Below, piece by piece: positions 32,853-42,047 of a DNA stretch of 64,000 nt. How positions within the stretch are numbered: the first letter of the stretch is position 1; every line of letters begins with the position of its first letter. The position numbers and the translations under genes are program-made. The notes beneath the pieces are model-generated. The model searched no databases. It was not told the DNA's origin and saw only the letters and a program-made list of their open reading frames with translations. This DNA comes from Enterovibrio coralii (lineage in GTDB: Bacteria; Pseudomonadota; Gammaproteobacteria; Enterobacterales; Vibrionaceae): the NCBI RefSeq assembly GCF_001559595.1, contig NZ_LNTY01000050.1, forward strand, positions 186,001 to 250,000, given 5' to 3'.

Positions 32853-34181
32853 CTACGACGCCATCAGTGCTTCAACATACACTTCAACGCGATTTCGCCC
32901 TGCCTGTTTGGCCTGGTACAGAGCGTCATCCGCATCGGCAATCAACGCCGCCACATTACTGTTTGATGTAGAAGCTACGCCCACGCTGCATGTCATCGAT
33001 TCACCATGCGACCAACTGTAGTTCTCAAAGGCATAACGAATCTTTTCTGCAAGGAATGTTGCTTGCGCGAGGTTTCTGGTCGGACAAAACACAACAAACT
33101 CTTCCCCTCCCCAACGCACAACAATGTCACTGGTCGACGTCGCATCTCGGAGGATCTGCGCCGTATCGACAAGCAGCCTATCCCCCATATCGTGCCCATA
33201 AGTGTCGTTAACCGCTTTAAAGTGGTCAAGATCGATACAAAGAGCCGAGCAATGTTGCTTTTTCGATGCCTTGAGGTGTTTGTGTAGCACTGGGTAAATC
33301 TCGGTGCGATTTCGCAAGCCCGTCAATGCATCTGTTGTCGCCAAGACAGACAATGTTTCACTTTGTTGTCTGAGCGAGGAGTTAATCTTTTTCAGCTTGT
33401 CTGCACGTCTACGCTCTTTGGCATACGTGACACGGCTTTGCCAATATTTCAGTCCCAGAATGATCATCACGACCGTCATCCACATAAAGGTCAGGGTGCG
33501 GAACAATTGCGCTTCCGTTACCATCAAACCTTCAAATCGAATACTTTTGATCGTCAAGGTGTGGTCACCAATAACTGGGGCGCTGCCTGTCGCGATTTCT
33601 ATCAAAGAGATATTGTTTAGCTCTGGGCCGGCATTCTTTAGTGGCACGTTGAGATCTGAAATCCACCAAGACAACACTTGGAATGAGTTTAGCGGTAGGA
33701 CGAACTCGCCCATCGTCTCAGACGGCCCATATTCAATACCGTTAAATTTGAGGGACACAGGATCTTCGGTATTTGAATACTCTTCGTTGTAGTTTCTGAG
33801 GTATACACGAAGCCTTTGGTCTGGAGCTGGTGCTTTGTAAGACGCTTCAATGACCATGGAATGGTAGTTCGATAAATCGATACCATTTTGGATTTTCTTA
33901 GTCAGGCTAATGGCGATTTCACAAAATGGCCATTTATACCCCTCACCTAGCGTGCACTGTAATACCGCACCTTTACCGTCTTTGGCAGACGAAACAGTAC
34001 CTAGGGTATCACCACCTCGCGGTGTGTCATCGATATATCGAAAATCATAGTCAGAAGGAGAAATGACATATTCTGACTTCGCGCCACCAACATAAAACCA
34101 GGTGACTGCTGCCAGCGAGAAAAATGCCAACACAAAAAGAACGAACACAGTTCGAGAAAAATTCTGATTCAAACTAACCAA
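32853..34181 (-). CDS. Membrane-bound diguanylate cyclase (GGDEF domain)
   Basis: This 442-residue protein probably makes cyclic di-GMP. A first membrane segment (VFVLFALAFFS-like, about 12-31) is followed by a periplasmic beta-rich domain (about 40-225) that resembles carbohydrate-binding-like sensor regions (SYKAPAPDQRLRVYLRNYN). A second membrane segment (LTFMWMTVVMIILGL), a coiled coil (KERRRADKLKKINSSLRQQS) and the GGDEF domain follow. The domain has DALTGLRNR, CIDLDHFKAVNDTYGHDMGDRLL and the active motif RWGGEEF near residue 357. The inhibitory RxxD I-site normally five residues before GGEEF is STSD here, so product inhibition at that site is unlikely. Transcribed alone. Confidence 0.9.
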   Translation of the reverse strand: MVSLNQNFSRTVFVLFVLAFFSLAAVTWFYVGGAKSEYVISPSDYDFRYIDDTPRGGDTLGTVSSAKDGKGAVLQCTLGEGYKWPFCEIAISLTKKIQNGIDLSNYHSMVIEASYKAPAPDQRLRVYLRNYNEEYSNTEDPVSLKFNGIEYGPSETMGEFVLPLNSFQVLSWWISDLNVPLKNAGPELNNISLIEIATGSAPVIGDHTLTIKSIRFEGLMVTEAQLFRTLTFMWMTVVMIILGLKYWQSRVTYAKERRRADKLKKINSSLRQQSETLSVLATTDALTGLRNRTEIYPVLHKHLKASKKQHCSALCIDLDHFKAVNDTYGHDMGDRLLVDTAQILRDATSTSDIVVRWGGEEFVVFCPTRNLAQATFLAEKIRYAFENYSWSHGESMTCSVGVASTSNSNVAALIADADDALYQAKQAGRNRVEVYVEALMAS

Positions 34182-34273
34182 CAGATGTTTTCTGAGTTGA
34201 TACTACTTTAGAGCGACAACATCCCCTTAGAATGTCGTTTTCAGCTCTATACCCCAATCAACGCGCACTGCAT

Positions 34274-34304
34274 TCAGCGAAGGCCCACGTTGAGCCTTCG
34301 CTGA
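34274..34304. repeat. Perfect inverted repeat downstream of nagK
   Basis: TCAGCGAAGGC (34274-34284) and GCCTTCGCTGA (34294-34304) form an 11-base perfect stem with a 9-base loop. It lies just after the nagK stop on the minus strand but has no T run on either side. It may be an mRNA 3' stabiliser or an atypical terminator. Confidence 0.55.
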
Positions 34305-34318
34305 GATTTAAAGCATGG

Positions 34319-35230
34319 TTAGCGTTTGATGTTTAAGAACGCTGCACCGCGAACACCACCTGAGTCACCGTGCTTTGCTTTGATTATTTTTGGTGGGTTT
34401 GCGATAGAAAGAAGATGCTTAGGTAAACGTTTTGGCATCTCTTCATATATATAATCAAAGTTTGACAAGCCGCCACCCAGAACCACAACGTTCGGGTCGA
34501 TACCGGTGAACATGCCACCGAATACCATTGCCAACATCTCCATGTAGTTGTCGACAAATTTTGACGCAGTCTCTTCACCTTCATAGAAGGCATTGATGAT
34601 CTCAATGGCTTTCTTACTTTCGCCATTGAAATGCGCGTACAGCATTTCAAAACCGCGGCCAGACAGGTAGTTGTCGATACAACCTTTCTTCTCACAGCCA
34701 CAGTCAAAAATCGGTGCGTTTTCACCCAGTTGCATCCACGCATCGATAGGCATACGCATATGGCCCAACTCACCAGCAACATTGTTCTGGCCCGACACAA
34801 CCGTACCGTCAATAACAATACCACCACCGAAGCCAGTACCTAGGATCAGGCCAAGAACAACACTTTCGTCTTGCAGTTCTTCATCCCACGCTTCAGACAG
34901 GGCAAAACAGTTCGCATCATTGTTTAACGCAACACTGCGGCCAATCTTTGCTTCTAGGTCCGCACGCAACGTTTTGCCTTTTGCTGCAGGAACGTTCACT
35001 GTCAGAACTGTGCCGTCTTCTGCTTTTTCGATACCAGGAATGCCAATACCTACTGTGCCTTCGCAGCCAAACTGTTCGTCATATTTCGCCACCAGCCCAG
35101 CCAAGATTTCGATAAGCTTTTGATAGTCATCACCTGGCGTTGGTACACGCTCAGTTGCCTGACGAACGAGTTTCTCGTCAAATGCACCAAACTCGATTTT
35201 TGTACCACCCACGTCAAAGCCGTAATACAT
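34319..35230 (-). CDS. nagK: N-acetylglucosamine kinase (ROK family)
   Basis: NagK phosphorylates N-acetylglucosamine released in cell-wall recycling, or from chitin in marine bacteria. It has 303 residues like E. coli NagK. ATP/sugar-binding landmarks: [15 protein letters not shown] at the start, [29 protein letters not shown] (catalytic Asp), and the ROK zinc site GELGHMRMP...[15 protein letters not shown]. The C-terminal VLGGGLSNF and [13 protein letters not shown] also match. It begins 4 bases after the tapT stop codon, so tapT-nagK is probably one operon. Confidence 0.93.
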   Translation of the reverse strand: MYYGFDVGGTKIEFGAFDEKLVRQATERVPTPGDDYQKLIEILAGLVAKYDEQFGCEGTVGIGIPGIEKAEDGTVLTVNVPAAKGKTLRADLEAKIGRSVALNNDANCFALSEAWDEELQDESVVLGLILGTGFGGGIVIDGTVVSGQNNVAGELGHMRMPIDAWMQLGENAPIFDCGCEKKGCIDNYLSGRGFEMLYAHFNGESKKAIEIINAFYEGEETASKFVDNYMEMLAMVFGGMFTGIDPNVVVLGGGLSNFDYIYEEMPKRLPKHLLSIANPPKIIKAKHGDSGGVRGAAFLNIKR

Positions 35231-35233
35231 CCT

Positions 35234-36097
35234 TTACTCCATTGTTCCAAAACACGTATTTCTAGTTGTGCGAATTATCGCGTTTTCCGAGGGAATTGAA
35301 TGTGATACAAGACAAAGTCCCTCTTTGTATATCCGTTTACCACCGTCACATTTGATGGGTTGATCGCAAAAATCAGCAGCTTCGCCGTTCGCTATCTCGC
35401 GGTATCTGTCCAATGCACCCGGTACAGGCAAGGTTTTCTGGCGTTTTCCTGTGATGTAATGTTCTCTAAATACATCGAACCAAGCATCCAAACACTCACC
35501 CGCCTTCACGTCTCCAGCTAAAGAAAGCACCTTCGCGGCGACTTCAGCTGTTGCGAGTTGGCTCTCTCCCGACGCTTCACGTACACCATATCGCGAAATT
35601 TCTGTTGCCTTGAAACTCAAAACTGGGAAGTTTGCCATCCAAGGGCTTTTACGGAAGATTTTCTTCGCTTCTTGCCACGTACCGTCAATCATGATGAACA
35701 AAGGACGTTTGCCCTCGTTGACCTCTACAGAGGTAACGACACGCTCTTCTTCTGCATACTGCGCAGGGAACACCACAAAAGGCTGCCACTTGGGATCATT
35801 AACCAAAGCAAGCATCTCTTCATTGGGTTCTGTGCGAGACCAAATATAAGCAAACGTATCACTCACCGTATCTGCGATGAGTCGCCCTGTATTACTTGGT
35901 TTCAACACTTCGTCGTCGTACATGACGAGAGCAAAGCCAGAGAACGTGTCTAGGGTCGTTTTTTCTTCACAGACGCACAGTGACTTCACCAACATACAAT
36001 ACTTACAACGATCAACATTTGCCCCTCTCGCTTTGAAAGGCTTGGTCGACGCGGCTAAGCGTTGATCATAGAGATGATGTACTGCGTGAAGTTTCAT
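35234..36097 (-). CDS. tapT: tRNA-uridine aminocarboxypropyltransferase (DTW domain)
   Basis: TapT (YfiP) adds the acp3 group to U47 of tRNA using SAM. The 287-residue protein has the N-terminal Cys cluster CKYCMLVKSLCVCEE, then LVMYDDEVLKPSNTGRLIADT, FVVFPAQYAEEE and the DTW-type motif MIDGTWQEAKKIFRKSP, in the same order as E. coli YfiP. It is longer than E. coli's by a C-terminal extension of about 50 residues (after GKRQKTLPVPGALDRYREI) that ends close to nagK. The extension contains cysteines and basic residues but no motif I recognise. First gene of the probable tapT-nagK pair. Confidence 0.9.
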   Translation of the reverse strand: MKLHAVHHLYDQRLAASTKPFKARGANVDRCKYCMLVKSLCVCEEKTTLDTFSGFALVMYDDEVLKPSNTGRLIADTVSDTFAYIWSRTEPNEEMLALVNDPKWQPFVVFPAQYAEEERVVTSVEVNEGKRPLFIMIDGTWQEAKKIFRKSPWMANFPVLSFKATEISRYGVREASGESQLATAEVAAKVLSLAGDVKAGECLDAWFDVFREHYITGKRQKTLPVPGALDRYREIANGEAADFCDQPIKCDGGKRIYKEGLCLVSHSIPSENAIIRTTRNTCFGTME

Positions 36098-36189
36098 GAA
36101 ATGCGCCTAAGAAAATTTAAAGACGCATTGTAGTCGGGGATGGTTGGGGTGCAAGCGTTATAGCTGATGCTGTTTATTAAACGCTGTTT

Positions 36190-36534
36190 TTAAACACATT
36201 CCGAAACGGCAGCATCGAACAGGTTTTTCACCAGACCGATGTACTCTTCCAGCACGTTGATTTGTGCATAAGTAGGTTTTTGGTTCCAGACAGAGCTGAG
36301 AACTTCTTCGAGATCAGCAACAATCTTGTCCGCTTCACTCATCACCTCGAATCGCATTGATTGCGGCATCCCTTTGTTCTGATCACAAATTGCCATAATT
36401 TGGCTGGCAACCAATTCATGAACAAGTTCGTCGATTGTTTCAGAACCGACTTTCTCATCTTTTGACGAAAACGCTGACAAGTTATCGATAAAGTACTCGA
36501 TAAGAGCTGCGTACCCATCTGATTCGACGACCAT
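36190..36534 (-). CDS. DUF3802 family protein
   Basis: This is a 114-residue cytoplasmic protein of unknown function, restricted, as far as I recall, to Vibrionaceae and relatives. I start at the ATG at 36534 (MVVESDGYAALIEYFIDNLSAF) behind GGAGAG, not the upstream codon. The acidic, helical sequence (EADKIVADLEEVLSSVWNQKPTYAQINVLEEYIGLVKNLFD) matches the DUF3802 pattern. No catalytic residues or membrane segments are seen. It lies alone between tapT and the divergent hybrid kinase. Confidence 0.8.
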   Translation of the reverse strand: MVVESDGYAALIEYFIDNLSAFSSKDEKVGSETIDELVHELVASQIMAICDQNKGMPQSMRFEVMSEADKIVADLEEVLSSVWNQKPTYAQINVLEEYIGLVKNLFDAAVSECV

Positions 36535-36817
36535 TTTTCTCTCCAAAACGCACAAGGTCTAGGCTCAATTCTATTGTCTTTAAAAGTAAATTAACACCCA
36601 TTATTTCGTCGCATGTCACTTTTTTAAACCTTAAGTATCCCTTTTGTTACGCCCCCGACTACAGTATAAGTTCCCTGCTGAGACACGCTGATTTTCACGC
36701 TCATAATCAGCGATGCTTTTCCTTAAAAAAGCACCAAGAGAACCAATAAAAATAACGCTCAGCATGAGTTCGTGAGGACATTCACGGCTGTTTTATGAAG
36801 TCATTCAAGGATGAGTA

Positions 36818-39800
36818 ATGAGAGAGCGAAGGATAGAACGCGCTAACCAGTTCCCTTTCCCGAAAAGCATTGTTGGTAAAGTCGGCCTTATCATGGCATC
36901 GATGACATTAGTATCGATGCTCCTCGCGTTATCGGCATTCCTAACACATGACAGTGCCAGCAGTGACACCACCAAAACCAGTGAACTCGAAATTCCCAGC
37001 GCCCTATTGTCGGTTTCTATGCTCCGCTTTGCCGGAGAAATGAATCGCAGCATGTTCAGCTTCGCGCTCGGCGAACCTGAGTCGTTAGATTCATACCATT
37101 ACAACAAGAATCAATTTGATGCGTCATTGGGTGAGCTAAAGCGTATCCATGGTGCGCAATCGAGCCACTTAAAACGCATCTCAGAAAATTACGACACCTT
37201 TGTCCGTAAGATTGAACAAGGCATCATCGAAGAATATGACCCAACGTTAGAAAAGTGGGCGATGGTTGAGAAACGCACCATTACTGCGATGCTCGCCCCT
37301 GAGTTGGATAAAGCCATTCAAGAGCTTTACGAAAATGACGTACAGGATGTGCCTTTTGCATTACAACAACGGCATTACCACTATTTGCTAATGAAAGAAG
37401 AAGCGGACGATATGATCGGCTTCCTTTTCTATTATCTGGCTAATGCCTCTGCTAGCCGTCAGGAGTTTATTCAGAACAAGGCCAATTTCTACAAGTCGCT
37501 TTTCTATCTCAGTCGAAATGCCATCAACGAGAAAGAACGCCAGCAGCTGGATCAGATACACGAACTCAGCAAGGGGCTGATTTCTCGCATCGACTTTGTG
37601 ATGGAACGTTACGACCCAGCAGATAAAGAGGCGGTAACGAACACGCTTCGCCGTATCAATGACGGCGAATATAAGGAGTTGGAAGCCTCGCTGACTGAGT
37701 TCTCCAGAGAGACAAGCTTCAGAGCGGCAAACTCTATGGCAGGTTTGCACAAGATTCTGAAAACAAACCAGTTGTTTTTCGTCGCATTGTTTGCCGTTAT
37801 GATCCTCTCGAGCGTCGCCCTAACTGTCTACATCTACAAAAAGGTCACACAGCCCATTGCAAGGCTTGCTGATACCATGCTCAAGCTTTCCGATGGAAAC
37901 ACCGAAATCCCGATTCACTACAAAGATCGTTCTGATGAAGTCGGACAAATCTCTCATGCATTGAGCTCGTTCCGTGACCACATCATCTCGAGGAACCAAG
38001 CAAGAGAGCAGCTTCTGTTCCAAAAAGAACGCGCTGAATCGGCCTCAAAGGCAAAAGCCCAGTTCCTTGCCGCAATGAGCCATGAGATACGTACACCTAT
38101 GAATGGTGTCATTGGGATGATAGACATACTGCGCCGATCAAACCTCAACACGACGCAACTGAGTGTAACAACCACGGTACGCGAATCTGCTCTGTCATTG
38201 CTCTCAATCATCAATGATATTCTGGACTTTTCTCGCATCGAAGCGGGGAAAATGCGCATCGACAAAGTGCCACTCAGCGTTCGTAGCATTGCAGAACAAG
38301 TTATGGATAACTTGGCCAGTGAAGCCAATGAAAAGAACGTACGACTGATCCTTTACGTAAATCCAAACGTGCCTTCTTCCCTTCTCGGTGACCCAACACG
38401 TATTAGACAAATTTTGTTTAACTTGATAGGAAACGGCATCAAGTTCTCCGGAGGTCAACCACATCGCGGTGAAGTGAATGTATCCATAGAAGCCGCCGAG
38501 GTAGCCGATGGTAAGCAAGAGCTTTCCATATCTATCAAAGACAACGGTATAGGTATTAGCCAAGACAAACTGCAAGCTATATTCAAACCTTTTACTCAGG
38601 CGGAATATTCGACAACACGTCGTTTTGGTGGCTCTGGGCTGGGCTTGGCTATCTGTCAGAACATCGCGACCTTGATGGGCGGTAAAATTGAAGCATCGAG
38701 TGAAGAAGGTATCGGCTCTACCTTCACAGTATCTTTCGTTCTTGCCATTGCAGAAGACCAAAACACACCGGAAAATTGCAAAATCGAAGTGCTGCAAGCT
38801 TCTGCAGCGTCGTTAAAAGATGTGGTTTGCATCAATACATTGGAGAACGGCGCACTCAAAACAAGCATTGATGCTTACCTTAAAGAACTGGAGATCCCCT
38901 TCTCCGACATTAGCCTTGAAAGCTTACATACCGAAACCTTCGCCGAGTTAGATAAGAAATACGTCATTATCTGTCGTGACTACTTGAGAACACGTCAGTT
39001 AATGCCACCTAAGAACACAGGAGCTGACACGCGCTATCTAGAGCTCAACATGAGCTTGCCTGTTCGCCGTTATGGTGGCGTGGATGTCTTTGCGATATAT
39101 GCCTCTCCTCTCAAGCTATCAATGTTGCTGAGTGGTCTGCGTATTTGTGTCGGCTTGGAAAGCCCTGACTACCCCGCACTGGATACCAAAGGCAAAGAGA
39201 GTTTCATTGAGCGCGCCAACACCAACAGTGGCACCATTCTCGTCGCAGAAGACAACGTCACTAACCAAGTGGTCATCGAGAAGCAACTGACTTACTTAGG
39301 TTTCAGTGTTGTGATGACATCTGACGGCCAGGAAGCACTTAGGGCGTATAGAAAAGAAGCCTTTTCGCTCGTGCTCACAGACTGCCATATGCCAAACATG
39401 GACGGTTACGAACTGACAAAAGCGATTCGTGATATCCAAGCAGAACGTGGCGAGTTTGTTCCTATCGTCGCCCTCACGGCTAACGCTTGGTGGGCGAAGC
39501 AGAGCGCTGTATCGAAACGGGGATGAATGATTTCATCGCTAAACCGGTTGAAATTGATGTTATTCAATCAGTGCTGGATAAATGGATATCTCAAAGCAAG
39601 CCTTATGATTCACCAAAAGTCGGGCCCGAGCGTATGATCAGTGTTTATGCGAAGCCCTTCACCAGTCCTACTCCAACTGAAGAAGCAGAGCTAGATCCAG
39701 AAGTGCTGAAAAAGCTGTTCTGGGGCGATAAAGAAACCTACTTTGATGTGCTGGAGCAATTTAACTATCATTGCTTACCTGAGCTCAGAGAGCTCTCAAA

Positions 39801-40050
39801 CACATCTGCGCCGTTCGACTTTGAAACGATAAAAGCATCCGCACACAAGCTAAAGACGTCATCACGAAGCATCGGTGCACGCGCATTGTCTGATATCTGC
39901 TTTGAAATAGAAAAAGCCAGTACAGAGCGGGATAATCGCGTTGGGCGAGAATTAATCAAACTCGGTATCGAATTGACAATATCGGTTAACGCCATAGAGA
40001 AAAAGCAAAAAGAACTCAAAGAAGAGTTAGCCAAAGAAAGTGCTAGCTAA
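36818..40050 (+). CDS. Hybrid sensor histidine kinase with REC and Hpt domains (TorS/ArcB-type); one frameshift
   Basis: Joined, the product has about 1077 residues. Layout: membrane segment 1 (VGLIMASMTLVSMLLALSAFL, about 20-41), a helical periplasmic sensor of about 270 residues, membrane segment 2 (about 316-336), HAMP, HisKA with His422 in MSHEIRTPMNG, HATPase (NLIGNGIKFSG, DNGIGIS, GSGLGLA), a degenerate linker, REC with Asp855 in LTDCHMPNMDGYE, and a C-terminal Hpt with His1010 in AHKLKTSSRS. The break near 39488 is repaired by one T (TANALVGEAERC). The all-helical sensor resembles TorS-class input, but no TorT/TorR neighbours are present, so the stimulus and target are unknown. A terminator follows. 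Confidence 0.9.
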
Positions 40051-40058
40051 GCAAAACA

Positions 40059-40094
40059 AGAAGCCTTTTCACCTAGGACAAAGGCTTCTTTTTC
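40059..40094 (+). terminator. Rho-independent terminator of the hybrid kinase
   Basis: AGAAGCCTTT (40059-40068) and AAAGGCTTCT (40080-40089) form a perfect 10-base stem, then TTTTCCC. Confidence 0.87.
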
Positions 40095-40235
40095 CCTTCC
40101 TACTCGTTGATCTCCCTCTTATTTCGCTACATCTCACAAAGCCAATATATGTGCCGTCGTCATATTTCGGCAGTCTTTAAAATTTAGTGCCACACTTATA
40201 CCGATGCGCTAATAACAAAGACAAGTGGAAGAACT

Positions 40236-40925
40236 ATGAGAAAGACAAAGATCGTCACTTCAGAAGACATTTTGCTAAAGCTTTGCCAATCCGTGACTGC
40301 TGTCCTTTCAAAGGCCACGGACACGCAGGTCCACCATTCTGCAATGGTACAGAAGATAAGCAAAACCAGCCTAAAACCTGACTTCGGCTGTTTCGTTTTG
40401 TTTGACGGTGGCTTCTCAGGGTTAGTCGTGATTAATTTCGAAGCCAAAGCCGCTCTCGAGGTTTACCAAAAATACATGTCCCATATGGGAATACCACAAG
40501 AAGAACTCGCAACGCTTCACACCTCAGACGAAGTTGCCGATGTGTTAGGTGAGTTGATGAACCAAATCGTTGGTGACTTCACCGGCAAAGTTAAACGCTC
40601 ACTGCAAACCAATATCACGCAGAACCAGCCCAAAATGATGGCGATTAATAAGAACATCAATGTGACTGTAGACAGCAACATTGAACGCCCTCAGGCAAGA
40701 CGTGTGAGCTTCAGTACCGAAGACAACAACATCTTCTATCTTGAGCTCTCTATGGAGCGCACCGAGTTCATTCAGCTTGAAGAATTCGAAGAAGGTGACG
40801 AAGTGAATCCAGATGCAATTTTGGAAACCGAAATTGCCAAACAACTGGAAGGCAAAGAGAAAAAGCCGTCAAAAAAGTCATCCACTAAGGAGTCCACTTC
40901 TTTAACGGACGACTTGGGCATCTAA
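40236..40925 (+). CDS. DUF3334 family protein with CheX-like motif
   Basis: This 229-residue cytoplasmic protein matches the DUF3334 family of Vibrionaceae as I recall it. The middle (FGCFVLFDGGFSGLVVINF, then VADVLGELMNQIVGDF) resembles the CheX/CheC/FliY phosphatase fold. In those proteins an E-x2-N motif inserts into a receiver domain; here it is Glu106 and Asn109 in GELMNQ. The C-terminal tail is charged and low-complexity (KEKKPSKKSSTKEST). It lies directly downstream of a hybrid kinase whose receiver could be a substrate; this is inference. It has its own promoter region behind the kinase terminator. Confidence 0.78.
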   Translation: MRKTKIVTSEDILLKLCQSVTAVLSKATDTQVHHSAMVQKISKTSLKPDFGCFVLFDGGFSGLVVINFEAKAALEVYQKYMSHMGIPQEELATLHTSDEVADVLGELMNQIVGDFTGKVKRSLQTNITQNQPKMMAINKNINVTVDSNIERPQARRVSFSTEDNNIFYLELSMERTEFIQLEEFEEGDEVNPDAILETEIAKQLEGKEKKPSKKSSTKESTSLTDDLGI

Positions 40926-40951
40926 CGCGACTACATATCCCTTCGGTTATT

Positions 40952-40990
40952 GGGCCAGCTCCGCACAGACACGCATTGTTGGCCCTCTTT
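40952..40990 (+). terminator. Possible terminator of the DUF3334 gene
   Basis: GGGCCAGC pairs with GTTGGCCC (one G-T pair) across an 18-base loop, followed by TCTTTCATCTTTC. It is weaker than the other terminators in the window. Confidence 0.45.
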
Positions 40991-41049
40991 CATCTTTCGG
41001 CATCAATACATTTCATTCTCTGTCCACATTTCTGACTTAGGAGCTTTCT

Positions 41050-41508
41050 ATGGAACAAGTCTCGGATTGGTTGAATAACATCAATGCATGGTACGGCGAT
41101 AAACACCGTGAATACGCTACGTTAGCATCATTGATAAACAAGCCACCCGCAGACCTGTTTTCTCCCCCTTACTCCCAAGACAAAAGTGATGCCTTGGCGT
41201 ACTTCTTTGACGGGTGCTCTATGTTACACCGTCACGAAAAAGCACTTATTCATACTGATTCGGCCTATAGCTACTTACACTACGGCTATGCCAAGCTTCA
41301 ACATCTTGCCACTCAGACCGACTCGGATCTCGATGTGCGCCGTTGGAGCATTAAACGCTTGGAGCGTGCGATTGTTACCATGATGGAGTTTTGTCAGGAG
41401 CAAAAGAGCGATGAATGGCTGAGAGAGAGTGAAACGCTTGTTGAGCTACATATTTCATTCATGCTTGCCCAATCCGACGTCAACATGAACAGAACGACTG
41501 TCTTGTAA
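41050..41508 (+). CDS. Hypothetical helical protein
   Basis: The 152-residue product is not recognised. It starts at an ATG behind AGGAG (41039-41043) and appears soluble and mostly helical, with no signal peptide or membrane segment. His, Tyr and Cys are rather frequent (FDGCSMLHRHEKALIH, YSYLHYGYAKLQHL), and the C-terminal helices are amphipathic (RRWSIKRLERAIVTMMEFCQEQ). It is separated from the NiSOD operon by a 12-base inverted repeat that looks like a terminator, so it is probably not in that operon. Confidence 0.65.
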   Translation: MEQVSDWLNNINAWYGDKHREYATLASLINKPPADLFSPPYSQDKSDALAYFFDGCSMLHRHEKALIHTDSAYSYLHYGYAKLQHLATQTDSDLDVRRWSIKRLERAIVTMMEFCQEQKSDEWLRESETLVELHISFMLAQSDVNMNRTTVL

Positions 41509-41552
41509 CGGGATAATACCCTCTCTGATTCCCCCCTAAACGTCACAAATTC

Positions 41553-41581
41553 TTGCTCTTGATACAGCATATCAAGAGCAA
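41553..41581 (+). terminator. Terminator-like inverted repeat upstream of the NiSOD operon
   Basis: TTGCTCTTGATA and TATCAAGAGCAA form a perfect 12-base stem with a 5-base loop, followed by a T-rich stretch. It probably ends the transcript of the 41050-41508 gene. Coordinates may be off by one or two bases. Confidence 0.65.
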
Positions 41582-41617
41582 TTTCGTTGTTTGCCTTTAC
41601 TTTCTCATTCCATAAAC

Positions 41618-41642
41618 GATAATGATAGTGATTATCATTATC
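41618..41642. promoter_or_regulatory. Fur box in front of the NiSOD operon
   Basis: A 25-base palindrome has perfect 10-base arms, GATAATGATA and TATCATTATC, around a 5-base centre. It is made of successive GATAAT-like hexamers, the hallmark of Fur-repressed promoters. It ends 15 bases before the first start codon of the operon, where bound Fur would block transcription when iron is plentiful. Confidence 0.9.
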
Positions 41643-41657
41643 GAGCCAAATATTGCT

Positions 41658-42026
41658 ATGAATGATTGGATGCATTTACTCCGAACAGGAAACCAGTTTT
41701 TCTCTTCACTCGAGTATAACGAAGCCGAAGACAGTTACTTTGACGCACTGACACTTTTAAACAATCAACAGGAAAGTGTGTTTAGCCAAAAAGAGAAACT
41801 CTTTGGCTGGTTGGCTTGCCACCATAATCTCTCTGCCGTTTATAAGCTCGACAATCAACTTCAATTAGCACGCTTTCATCTCGAAACACCGTTAGAAGTG
41901 ATAGAAGGCTACTTAAAAACAACCCCTCCTGAGGAATCGTTCTTTATTGAGCTGTTAAAGGCATATCAGACGGGACTCAACGAACTGTATCTTTTTGAAA
42001 AAGACATTTTGGAAACATCCGCCTAG
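41658..42026 (+). CDS. Unknown first gene of the NiSOD operon (TPR-like helical protein)
   Basis: The product has 122 residues from the ATG at 41658 (MNDWMHLLRTGNQFFSSLEYNEAEDSYFDAL). An earlier in-frame ATG at 41622 lies inside the Fur box and would give an implausible Ile-rich leader, so I reject it. The sequence looks like TPR helices: LRTGNQFFSSLEYNEAEDSYFDALTLL, then WLACHHNLSAVYKLDNQLQLARFHLE. There is no signal peptide, so it should be cytoplasmic. Fur-controlled sodA operons of pseudomonads also carry a small unknown ORF next to sodA, and this may be an analogue. A role as adaptor or chaperone for SOD maturation is a guess. Confidence 0.75.
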   Translation: MNDWMHLLRTGNQFFSSLEYNEAEDSYFDALTLLNNQQESVFSQKEKLFGWLACHHNLSAVYKLDNQLQLARFHLETPLEVIEGYLKTTPPEESFFIELLKAYQTGLNELYLFEKDILETSA

Positions 42027-42047
42027 TTGCTAAAGGAGAGCAGCCAT

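Noticed and set aside
41622..41657. Upstream ATG as start of the first NiSOD-operon gene
   Set aside because: It lies within the Fur box and would add an unlikely Ile-rich leader; the ATG at 41658 gives a sensible soluble protein.
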